Of a stretch of DNA of 21,715 bases, positions 1 through 6,150 are shown in pieces. The stretch spans positions 1 through 21,715 of the forward strand of contig JAGDDO010000074.1 of assembly GCA_017848205.1 (NCBI GenBank). The letters run 5' to 3'. Each line of letters starts with the position of its first letter. Position 1 is the stretch's first letter. The stretch comes from Oscillospiraceae bacterium (GTDB lineage Bacteria > Bacillota_A > Clostridia > Oscillospirales > Ruminococcaceae). The notes below the pieces were generated by a model. The model was not told the DNA's origin. It ran no database searches and saw only the letters and a program-made list of their open reading frames with translations. Position numbers and translations under genes: made by a program.

Positions 1-1260
1 AGCACTTCTTATGACACACTCAAGGAAAGCAGGATCAAAGCCCATGTCAGACTTAAGAAGCTTTTCGGAAAAGATCCTCACCACCTCGCTGGTCCTCTTT
101 ATATGCCCGCCGGTACTGAGATCACGCGATTCGACCATCTGCGCCATACCGAGAATGGTCTTCTGCTGAATTTCCATTATTCTGCCTGTCTTCTCCTCGA
201 CCTCCTCGGCGAGCTTGTGGTTGAAGTTATCAGACAGTTCAAGTGCATTGTAATGTTCGGTCTCATCCTTGAGTTCAACCGTATAGCCTTTGCAGACATT
301 TCTGAAGTTTAAAAGCGGATGGATGACGCAGTCATATGTCCTTCCGTCAATGACGAAAGTGGACACCCTGTTTTCCGTACTGCCATCTGACTGACTGTGT
401 TTGCTGTGATAAAGAACTTCGATTATTGAATTTCTAAGTTCCCCTCCTGCATCTTTCGGAAAATGTCCGATCCGGAATTTTTTCAGCTCTGGGAAAATAT
501 GCTCAGCTTTTTCATTGCATCCCATGTAGCGAAGCTTTTCATCAAATGTTATGAAGCCGAATTTCCCGAGATGTTTGTCCACAATATCCTTGTTTTCCTC
601 AACAGTGAAGAAATTGGCTCTGTTCACGCAGTGCATCGATACGATACACATCGCGGTATAGACCATCGGAATAACTATTACATCAGTAAGCACTTTGGTA
701 TTGATCTCATAGACAATAGCCGCTAAAGCAAAAATATACACTAAAAGCCTTAAACTTTTACGGTCGACCGGACGTTCAGTTTTCCGGGCGTATATAGCTG
801 CCGCAAGTGCCAGCAGACCGTAGCTGAATACCGAAACGGTAAATACCATATGAAGAGGGCCGTAGACCTTATCAAGATGTCTTATCCCGTTTTCCATATG
901 GAATTCAGCTTTCCTGTAATATAGCGGTCCGTATCCGGCTGTACAGACCATCGCAAATATCACAGACTGTACAGCATAAAGAGTACACTTGACTTTTTTT
1001 GGGATACGTATATGACACACTTCACATATAGTAAGGCAGTAGAGCAGCGGAACAAAACATCCGCCGATGTATGTTATTTTGGTCGCCAGCAAAGCTTCGG
1101 AAAGATTCTGCGAAGCCGCAAATGCTACATATCCGCCGTTTGCAATAATTATACCGATAATCAGCACATACTGTATAACACTTCTTCGCTTGTCAAAAAT
1201 GATCTGGAACAGAAACAGTCCCAGAGCTATGACAAGACTCAATATATAAAACCATATCAT
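1..1260 (-). CDS. 7TM-PAS-HD-GYP signalling protein, 5' part only
   Basis: An open frame of 420 codons starts with ATG at 1260, after AGAGG about 8 nt upstream, and has no stop before the window edge, so the C-terminus is missing. Residues 1-210 contain about seven hydrophobic segments resembling the histidine-kinase-type N-terminal 7TM sensor. Residues about 225-335 look like a PAS domain (GFITFDEKLRYMGCN). A charged, probably helical linker follows, and then from about residue 375 the start of an HD-GYP domain (GMAQMVESRD, GGHIKRTSEVV). The catalytic HD and GYP motifs would lie beyond the edge and are not visible. By family knowledge HD-GYP domains hydrolyse c-di-GMP, so this is probably a membrane phosphodiesterase responding to a ligand sensed by the 7TM or PAS part. 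A different output cannot be excluded because the catalytic half is unseen. Confidence 0.85.
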   Translation of the reverse strand, partial: MIWFYILSLVIALGLFLFQIIFDKRRSVIQYVLIIGIIIANGGYVAFAASQNLSEALLATKITYIGGCFVPLLYCLTICEVCHIRIPKKVKCTLYAVQSVIFAMVCTAGYGPLYYRKAEFHMENGIRHLDKVYGPLHMVFTVSVFSYGLLALAAAIYARKTERPVDRKSLRLLVYIFALAAIVYEINTKVLTDVIVIPMVYTAMCIVSMHCVNRANFFTVEENKDIVDKHLGKFGFITFDEKLRYMGCNEKAEHIFPELKKFRIGHFPKDAGGELRNSIIEVLYHSKHSQSDGSTENRVSTFVIDGRTYDCVIHPLLNFRNVCKGYTVELKDETEHYNALELSDNFNHKLAEEVEEKTGRIMEIQQKTILGMAQMVESRDLSTGGHIKRTSEVVRIFSEKLLKSDMGFDPAFLECVIRSA

Positions 1261-1386
1261 AATGAATACCTCTTTTTCCCGCTGCATGATCCTTCTGTTT
1301 TATCTCATCTGCAGGGGATGAAGTTCCGGTCTTTTAATCCGGATCCTCACAGTGATTTATAAACTGAACACACTATGCATTCATAA

Positions 1387-1416
1387 TATATATCGGAAGA
1401 AATTAAATAAAATCAA
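1387..1416 (-). promoter_or_regulatory. Possible promoter of the 7TM-HD-GYP gene
   Basis: On the minus strand TTGATT (1416-1411) is followed after 18 nt by TATATA (1392-1387). It sits between the iscU terminator and the 7TM-HD-GYP start. It would leave a leader of about 120 nt. The match is moderate, and AT-rich sequence around it offers alternatives. Confidence 0.35.
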
Positions 1417-1427
1417 CGGAAAAACAG

Positions 1428-1482
1428 ATAAAAAAACAGCATAATCCGCTCGCGTAAATAAATACGTCTGCTGATTATGCTG
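1428..1482 (-). terminator. Intrinsic terminator of nifS-iscU
   Basis: A perfect 10-bp inverted repeat (CAGCATAATC at 1437-1446 with GATTATGCTG at 1473-1482) encloses a partly pairing inner region. On the minus strand it is followed directly by seven T (A-run 1430-1436 on the plus strand). It lies 63 nt after the iscU stop. Confidence 0.8.
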
Positions 1483-1504
1483 ATATGCTCAGAGGAAAGA
1501 TTTT

Positions 1505-1535
1505 AGCACTGATTTATGTGTATCTGTTCAGTGCT
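1505..1535 (-). other. Inverted repeat after iscU
   Basis: AGCACTG (1505-1511) and CAGTGCT (1529-1535) form a perfect 7-bp inverted repeat immediately downstream of the iscU stop. No T-run follows on the minus strand, so it is not a terminator by itself. It could protect the mRNA 3' end or act with the terminator at 1428-1482. Confidence 0.4.
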
Positions 1536-1544
1536 TCTGCGTTA

Positions 1545-1982
1545 TCAGTAATCCTCTTCTTCAATTGTCTCTGAAATGTCAGTTGCCGGCTTTTTGAGGC
1601 CTTCGATAACGATGCCGTTCTTTTCTGCATAGTCCCAGAGAGCCGCATGTATAGCCTCTTCAGCAAGAAGAGAACAGTGGATCTTTACCGGCGGAAGTCC
1701 GTCAAGAGCTTCCATAACAGCCTTGTTTGTTACCTCAAGGGCTTCGTAAATGGTCCTGCCCTTTACAAGTTCAGTAGCCATACTGCTTGTAGCAACTGCA
1801 GCACCGCAGCCGAATGTCTTGAACTTGACGTCACGGATAACCTGGTTTTCATCTATGTCAAAATAAATTCTCATGATGTCGCCGCACTTTGCATTGCCTA
1901 CTGTGCCGACACCGCTTGCATTTTCTATTTCTCCGACATTTCTCGGATTTGAAAAATGATCGATTACCTTTTCACTGTACAT
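1545..1982 (-). CDS. iscU: Iron-sulfur cluster scaffold protein IscU/NifU-like
   Basis: This 145-residue protein matches the IscU/NifU N-terminal scaffold family along its whole length. It opens with the typical MYSEKVIDHFSNPRNVG. The three ligand cysteines are C33 (NAKCGD), C59 (FGCGAA) and C103 (HCSLL), with the assembly aspartate D35. The scaffold receives sulfur from the cysteine desulfurase and assembles Fe-S clusters in the cytoplasm. The gene lies 74 nt downstream of nifS in the same direction, and a terminator follows, so the pair forms a two-gene operon. An AAAGGT ribosome binding site precedes the ATG. The acidic tail after residue 127 is slightly longer than a minimal IscU. No IscR, IscA, HscA or HscB gene is visible nearby, which fits the reduced NifS-NifU type system of Clostridia. 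Confidence 0.95.
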   Translation of the reverse strand: MYSEKVIDHFSNPRNVGEIENASGVGTVGNAKCGDIMRIYFDIDENQVIRDVKFKTFGCGAAVATSSMATELVKGRTIYEALEVTNKAVMEALDGLPPVKIHCSLLAEEAIHAALWDYAEKNGIVIEGLKKPATDISETIEEEDY

Positions 1983-2056
1983 AAGATCTTACCTTTCAGT
2001 ATTATTATTGTTCCTTAATTAACTCATTTCACAGCCGCAGCAGACTGTCATCACAG

Positions 2057-3241
2057 TCAGGCTTTATTGTTTTTAAGAAAATCTTCGTATAACGGTGACA
2101 TGCTGCGGAGTCTGTCAACTATCTTTTTAAGTTCATCAACTACGTAGTCAAGATCTTCCTTTGCAGTTTCTTCGGAGAGAGTAAGTCTGAGTGAACCGTG
2201 CGCTATTTCATGCGGGAGTCCTATTGCAAGGAGAACGTGTGAAGGATCGAGTGAGCCTGATGTGCATGCTGATCCGCTGGAACCGCAGATGCCCTTCTGG
2301 TCGAGGAGAATGAGAAGCGACTCACCCTCGATGAAACGGAAGCAGAAATTAACGTTGTTAGGAAGTCTGTCCGTTCTGTGGCCGTTGAGCTTTGCATAAG
2401 GGATCTCACTTTCGATCCTGCCTATAAGATGATCACGGAGTTTTGTTTCCTTACGGATTCTTTTCTCCATGGTCTTTCCGGAGATCTCAGCTGCCTTGCC
2501 GAGGCCTACGATACCTGCTGTGTTTGAAGTTCCGGCTCTTCTGCCGCGTTCCTGTGAACCGCCGTGGATGAACGAACGGATCTTAACACCCTTGCGGATA
2601 TACATGATACCGATGCCCTTCGGGCCGCCGAACTTGTGTCCGCTGGCTGAGAGCATGTCGATGTTCATTTCATCAACGTTTATCGGAATATGGCCGTATG
2701 CCTGAACTGCGTCAGTGTGGAAAAGAACGCCCTTTTCATGAGCTATTCTGCCTATTTCAGCTATCGGTTCAATTGTACCTATCTCGTTGTTTGCTGTCAT
2801 AACTGAAATAAGGATAGTGTCAGGTCTGATAGCCTTTTCAACATCTTCCGGATGAACAAGTCCGTCGCTGTCGACATCGAGATATGTTATTTCAAAACCG
2901 TGCTTTTCAAGATATTCACAGGTGTGAAGGATAGCATGGTGTTCTATTTTTGTTGTAATGATATGTTTGCCCTTTGAGCCGTATTCTTCAGCGGTAGCCT
3001 TTAAAGCCCAGTTGTCGGACTCGCTTCCGCCGCCTGTAAAATATATTTCCTCAGGCTTTGCTCCGATAAGCGCAGCTGCCTGATTTCTTGCTTCCATAAC
3101 AGCTTTTTTGCCTTCTGACGCAAAACTGTAGATTGCTGAAGGGTTGCAGTAAGTTTCGGTAAAGTAAGGAAGCATTACGTCAAGTACTTCTTTTTTTACC
3201 CTTGTAGTCGCTGCATTGTCAAGATAAATGAGTTTTGACAT
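2057..3241 (-). CDS. nifS: Cysteine desulfurase, NifS/IscS class I
   Basis: This 394-residue PLP enzyme converts cysteine to alanine and passes the sulfur as a persulfide to the scaffold encoded next to it. Visible landmarks are YLDNAATT at the N-terminus, the PLP-stacking histidine H101 (IEHHAIL), D177 and Q180 (HTDAVQ), the PLP lysine K203 (SGHKFGGPKG), and the mobile catalytic cysteine C326 in SSGSACTSG. The loop around C326 and the total length are those of class I NifS/IscS rather than SufS. The ATG at 3241 has AGGAGG 12 nt upstream. The gene has a strong promoter of its own and is first in the nifS-iscU operon. The symbol iscS would be equally acceptable. Confidence 0.95.
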   Translation of the reverse strand: MSKLIYLDNAATTRVKKEVLDVMLPYFTETYCNPSAIYSFASEGKKAVMEARNQAAALIGAKPEEIYFTGGGSESDNWALKATAEEYGSKGKHIITTKIEHHAILHTCEYLEKHGFEITYLDVDSDGLVHPEDVEKAIRPDTILISVMTANNEIGTIEPIAEIGRIAHEKGVLFHTDAVQAYGHIPINVDEMNIDMLSASGHKFGGPKGIGIMYIRKGVKIRSFIHGGSQERGRRAGTSNTAGIVGLGKAAEISGKTMEKRIRKETKLRDHLIGRIESEIPYAKLNGHRTDRLPNNVNFCFRFIEGESLLILLDQKGICGSSGSACTSGSLDPSHVLLAIGLPHEIAHGSLRLTLSEETAKEDLDYVVDELKKIVDRLRSMSPLYEDFLKNNKA

Positions 3242-3264
3242 GACTGTGATATTCCTCCTGAATC

Positions 3265-3290
3265 GCAGTGAATTACAGTGTTTTCACTGC
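3265..3290 (-). promoter_or_regulatory. Overlapping hairpins before the nifS start
   Basis: GCAGTGAA (3265-3272) and TTCACTGC (3283-3290) form a perfect 8-bp inverted repeat with a 10-nt loop. Inside it CAGTG (3276-3280) and CACTG (3285-3289) form a second hairpin with a 4-nt loop that shares the CACTG arm, so the two are mutually exclusive. The element lies just upstream of the nifS Shine-Dalgarno at about 3254-3259. Confidence 0.5.
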
Positions 3291-3401
3291 TGTGAATTTA
3301 TTGTAATCATGGAAGCACTGATATTCCGTAAGGCAGGATTTCTGATTTCCCCGCTTACCGGAACGTATCTTATGTTTCCATGGTTTATGATCATTGAAAC
3401 T

Positions 3402-3431
3402 ATTATATACCTTTTTGATAGGCTTTGTCAA
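3402..3431 (-). promoter_or_regulatory. Sigma-A-type promoter of nifS-iscU
   Basis: On the minus strand a perfect TTGACA (3431-3426) is followed after 18 nt by a perfect TATAAT (3407-3402). The start site would be near 3395, giving a leader of about 150 nt that contains the overlapping hairpins. The remaining sequence between 3242 and 3547 shows no gene. Confidence 0.8.
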
Positions 3432-3547
3432 GTATGTATTTGGGTTAGCTTACGGCAATCGCCGATGATCCGCGTTTCCGGTTTACAGCATGTAAAGAAA
3501 AAGTACGCAGATACGCTTTGCGCGAATATTTTCGGTTCTTTTCACAT

Positions 3548-4183
3548 TTACGCAGACCGGATATCTCTGATTTTTTCATAAACAGCTAAGGCTAACCTGC
3601 TGTGATTTTCTTCATCCATATGTTCTTCATCCGTTTCGCTCGGAACTGCATATTCAGATGCATCAAGAAAATACGTATTTTCTGCTTTGCTTATCTTTCT
3701 GTATTCGGCTGCAAGCTTTTTGGATATCTCAACTGAGTTCACATCGAATTCAGGGTCAAAGCCTTCCTTCCAGACATTTTCGCCAAGATGGATAGGCGAA
3801 ATTATAAGTATCTTCACCTTGTCGGAATACGCTTTTACCTGCCTTACAAGTCTTCCTACTCCTTTGGCTATGACCTCCGGAGACGCTCCGTAAATAGCCT
3901 TGCAGTCATTCGTGCCAAGCATTATCACTACCAGGTCTTCATCTGACGGGGCATGTGTTTCAAGGATGACCGGAAGGAGCTTTACACCGCATCTTCCGTC
4001 TCGGAGCGGATCTTCAAAGATAGTGGTCCTTCCCACGAGACCTTCCTCAACTACTCTGGAATCTGTTCCGGACAGCTTTTCACTGAGAATACTCGTCCAT
4101 CTTTTTCCCCACGTATATCTTTTTCCTGTTCCCGGAATGTATCCGAATGTATTTGAATCGCCGAAGCATATTACCTGTCTCAT
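3548..4183 (-). CDS. SGNH/GDSL-family hydrolase (arylesterase type)
   Basis: This 211-residue cytoplasmic protein has no signal peptide and shows all SGNH blocks. Block I is CFGDSNTFG with nucleophile S10, the block II glycine lies in GLVGRTT, block III is MLGTNDCK with N92, and block V is probably D185-x-x-H188 in the motif TDEEHMDEEN. The arrangement (GDSNT, GRTT, GTND) resembles bacterial arylesterases and acyltransferases of this superfamily, which remove or transfer short acyl groups. The true substrate cannot be read from sequence. The gene is transcribed alone from its own promoter between nifS and the O-acetylhomoserine sulfhydrylase gene. ATG at 4183 has GGAGG seven nt upstream. A role on an O-acetylated metabolite linked to the neighbouring sulfur pathway is possible but speculative. 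Confidence 0.85.
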   Translation of the reverse strand: MRQVICFGDSNTFGYIPGTGKRYTWGKRWTSILSEKLSGTDSRVVEEGLVGRTTIFEDPLRDGRCGVKLLPVILETHAPSDEDLVVIMLGTNDCKAIYGASPEVIAKGVGRLVRQVKAYSDKVKILIISPIHLGENVWKEGFDPEFDVNSVEISKKLAAEYRKISKAENTYFLDASEYAVPSETDEEHMDEENHSRLALAVYEKIRDIRSA

Positions 4184-4241
4184 GTTATGTCCTCCGCATT
4201 AAAGATTTTACCGATATCATAACTAACTGTTATCACAATTT

Positions 4242-4269
4242 ATTATACCACTCCTATAGGATTTGTAAA
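4242..4269 (-). promoter_or_regulatory. Promoter of the GDSL hydrolase with palindrome in the spacer
   Basis: On the minus strand TTTACA (4269-4264) is followed after 16 nt by TATAAT (4247-4242). The spacer holds the perfect 10-bp palindrome TCCTATAGGA (4252-4261), a position suited to a repressor. Its CTATAGGAT half is also found in the palindrome upstream of the sulfhydrylase gene. Confidence 0.65.
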
Positions 4270-4322
4270 ATATATAATAACTATACTGTGGTATAAGTGA
4301 AATCTATAGGCGAATTCAGAAT

Positions 4323-4355
4323 AAAGCGGAAGTACTTTAAGTGCACTTCCGCTTT
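4323..4355 (-). terminator. Terminator-like hairpin after the sulfhydrylase gene
   Basis: AAAGCGGAAGT (4323-4333) and ACTTCCGCTTT (4345-4355) form a perfect 11-bp stem with an 11-nt loop. It lies about 65 nt after the sulfhydrylase stop and before the GDSL promoter. The U-tract is short (the stem ends in CTTT then ATT), so termination may be incomplete. Confidence 0.6.
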
Positions 4356-4419
4356 ATATACTATAAATGAAGTTTATGAGGAGTTTAAGAAGATTTACAA
4401 TGCTCTGACGGGCAGAAAA

Positions 4420-5709
4420 TTATCTGATAGCTGCAAAAGCCTTGTCAAGAGCTGCGATAAGATCGTCGACATGTTCTGTACCGATCGACAGACGGATAGT
4501 TGTAGGCTTGATACCCTGTTCAGCAAGTTCAGCTTCTGTAAGCTGTGAGTGAGTTGTTGAAGCCGGGTGGATAACAAGTGACTTAACGTCAGCAACGTTT
4601 GCAAGGAGCGAGAAGATCTCGAGGTTGTCGATGAACTTCTTTGCGTCGTCTTCAGTACCCTTGATGTCGAATGTGAAGATGCTGCCGCCGCCGTTCGGGA
4701 AGTACTTTTTGTAGATCTCGTGGCTTGGTTCTGAAGGGAGTGACGGATGGTGAACAGCTTCTACCTGAGGATTCTTTGAAAGATATTCAACGATCTTGTT
4801 TGAGTTTTCAGTGTGACGTTCAACACGAAGTGAAAGTGTTTCAAGTCCCTGTAAGAAGATAAATGCGTGGAACGGTGAAAGTGTAGCACCTGTGTCACGG
4901 AGAAGGATAGCACGGATGTAAACTGCGAAAGCTACAGGGCCTACAGCATCTGCAAAGCTTATGCCGTGGTAGCTTGGGTTTGGTTCAGAGATCCATGGGT
5001 ATCTGCCTGACTTCTTCCAGTCGAAGTTGCCGCTGTCAACGATAACGCCGCCGATTGCTGTACCGTGACCGCCGATGAACTTTGTTGCTGAGTGAACAAC
5101 GATGTCAGCGCCGTATTCGATTGGACGAACGAGGTATGGTGTAGCGAATGTATTGTCAACTACAAGCGGAATTCCGTGCTTGTGAGCGATAGCTGCGATC
5201 TTTTCGATGTCGATGGCATTTGAGTTCGGGTTGCCGAGTGTTTCGATGTAGAGAGCCTTTGTGTTAGCGTCGATAGCCTTTTCAAATGAGCTTTCATCAG
5301 CCGGATCAACGAACTTTGTTGTTATGCCGTAAAGCGGAAGTGTGTGTTCGAGAAGGTTGTATGTTCCGCCGTAGATAGTATTTGAAGCTACGATGTTTTC
5401 GCCTGCCTTGGCAAGTGCTTCAATAGTATATGTGATAGCTGCTGCACCTGAAGCTGTTGCAAGAGCTGCTGCACCGCCTTCAAGAGCTGCTATTCTCTGT
5501 TCGAAAACGTCCTGTGTAGGATTTGTAAGTCTTCCGTAGATGTTGCCGGCGTCCTTAAGTCCGAAACGGTCAGCTGCATGCTGTGAGTTGTGGAATACGT
5601 ATGAAGTTGAAGCGTAGATCGGTACTGCTCTTGCATCTGTAACAGGATCTGCCTGTTCCTGACCTACGTGAAGCTGTAATGTTTCAAAATGTAATTTATT
5701 GTTTGCCAT
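4420..5709 (-). CDS. metY: O-acetylhomoserine sulfhydrylase (Cys/Met PLP family)
   Basis: This 429-residue enzyme of the Cys/Met-metabolism PLP family probably makes homocysteine from O-acetylhomoserine and sulfide in methionine synthesis. It starts with the family's typical ETLQLHVGQEQADP. It carries YGRLTNPT at about 58-65 (phosphate and substrate contacts), VVDNTFATPY near 183, and the PLP lysine K210 in HSATKFIGGHG. The length and the insert after residue 225 (SGRYPWISEPNPSYHG) fit the sulfhydrylase subgroup rather than cystathionine gamma-synthase or beta-lyase, which are nearer 380-400 residues. Use of O-succinylhomoserine is not excluded. The gene is monocistronic, with AGGAGG before the ATG, a ~145-nt leader and upstream palindromes. 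Its codon use looks strongly biased, suggesting high expression. Confidence 0.92.
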   Translation of the reverse strand: MANNKLHFETLQLHVGQEQADPVTDARAVPIYASTSYVFHNSQHAADRFGLKDAGNIYGRLTNPTQDVFEQRIAALEGGAAALATASGAAAITYTIEALAKAGENIVASNTIYGGTYNLLEHTLPLYGITTKFVDPADESSFEKAIDANTKALYIETLGNPNSNAIDIEKIAAIAHKHGIPLVVDNTFATPYLVRPIEYGADIVVHSATKFIGGHGTAIGGVIVDSGNFDWKKSGRYPWISEPNPSYHGISFADAVGPVAFAVYIRAILLRDTGATLSPFHAFIFLQGLETLSLRVERHTENSNKIVEYLSKNPQVEAVHHPSLPSEPSHEIYKKYFPNGGGSIFTFDIKGTEDDAKKFIDNLEIFSLLANVADVKSLVIHPASTTHSQLTEAELAEQGIKPTTIRLSIGTEHVDDLIAALDKAFAAIR

Positions 5710-5760
5710 GATGATTTCCTCCTGAAATAAATATTAATCTGTTTTTTATTTATGTGGAAC

Positions 5761-5798
5761 ACCGGTCAGACCGGATACAATCTATCTTCCAGACCGGT
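5761..5798 (-). promoter_or_regulatory. Competing hairpins in the sulfhydrylase leader
   Basis: ACCGGTC (5761-5767) can pair with GACCGGT (5792-5798) over 7 bp. Alternatively CCGGT (5762-5766) pairs with ACCGG (5770-5774) across a 3-nt loop. Both lie in the leader about 50-90 nt upstream of the start. No SAM-box (SAM riboswitch) or T-box consensus was recognised, and no U-run follows on the minus strand. Confidence 0.4.
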
Positions 5799-5860
5799 AC
5801 CTTCTTTCTTAAAGAACGCTGTTCCTTAGCTTTGAGTGTGTTTCTCTTTGCTATGTCTAT

Positions 5861-5890
5861 ATTATATATCAGAACAGTAGGGTTTGTCCA
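5861..5890 (-). promoter_or_regulatory. Promoter of the O-acetylhomoserine sulfhydrylase gene
   Basis: On the minus strand TGGACA (5890-5885) is followed after 18 nt by TATAAT (5866-5861). A reading with TTGGAC and TATATA is nearly equivalent. The leader to the ATG at 5709 is about 145 nt. Confidence 0.65.
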
Positions 5891-5903
5891 ATGCAAATAT
5901 TCC

Positions 5904-5929
5904 ATAGCCGGCTATAGGATAATCCTATA
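5904..5929. promoter_or_regulatory. Tandem palindromes upstream of the sulfhydrylase promoter
   Basis: ATAGCCGGCTAT (5904-5915) is a perfect 12-bp palindrome. It overlaps TATAGGAT-A-ATCCTATA (5913-5929), which has perfect 8-bp arms around one base. The second is centred about 70 bp upstream of the expected start site, a typical position for an activator, and shares CTATAGGAT with the GDSL promoter palindrome. It is a likely transcription-factor site. The factor is unknown; an Rrf2/CymR or LysR-type sulfur regulator is only a guess. Confidence 0.55.
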
Positions 5930-5963
5930 ACTAAAGCATCAATAACAACTATCTGTACACTGT

Positions 5964-5997
5964 ACTATATAAAGCGCTGATTTATTCAGTATATAGT
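5964..5997. repeat. Inverted repeat containing a 14-nt match to the dispersed element
   Basis: ACTATATA (5964-5971) and TATATAGT (5990-5997) form a perfect 8-bp inverted repeat. The loop contains CGCTGATTTATTCA (5975-5988), identical to one arm and loop of the third hairpin of the 115-bp repeat at 12077-12190. The rest of the repeat is absent, so this may be a relic or a coincidence. Confidence 0.4.
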
Positions 5998-6018
5998 TCA
6001 AAAATTGCTGTTTATATA

Positions 6019-6047
6019 TTGCATTTTTCATCGCAATCTGATAAAAT
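6019..6047 (+). promoter_or_regulatory. Promoter of the HD-GYP gene, twin of the GGDEF promoter
   Basis: TTGCAT (6019-6024), a 17-nt spacer and TAAAAT (6042-6047). The surrounding sequence (ATATTGCATTTTT and TAAAATTATA-TATTAA) is nearly identical to that before the GGDEF gene. The ~95-nt leader then holds ACACA/TGTGT and CCCG/CGGG hairpins before the start at 6151. Confidence 0.75.
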
Positions 6048-6150
6048 TATATTATTAATAGACTCAAAAACTACACAATTTCATACTGTGTCCCCCGCAG
6101 GGATCGGGCGGACAATGATATAAACAGGGTTCAAGGGGTGTTACAGATAA

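Noticed and set aside
1012..1362. Plus-strand ORF of 116 codons
   Set aside because: It lies antisense to the clearly coding 7TM-HD-GYP frame, has no ribosome binding site and has no recognisable protein features.
3498..3523. Possible terminator after the GDSL gene
   Set aside because: Only a 5-bp stem with a wobble pair and a 9-nt loop, followed by five T; too weak to call.
3228..3581. Plus-strand ORF of 117 codons between nifS and the GDSL gene
   Set aside because: It runs antisense across the nifS promoter and leader, lacks a ribosome binding site and shows no protein-family features.
5710..5860. SAM riboswitch or T-box before the sulfhydrylase gene
   Set aside because: Neither the SAM-box core nor the T-box GGTGGNACCGCG sequence is present.
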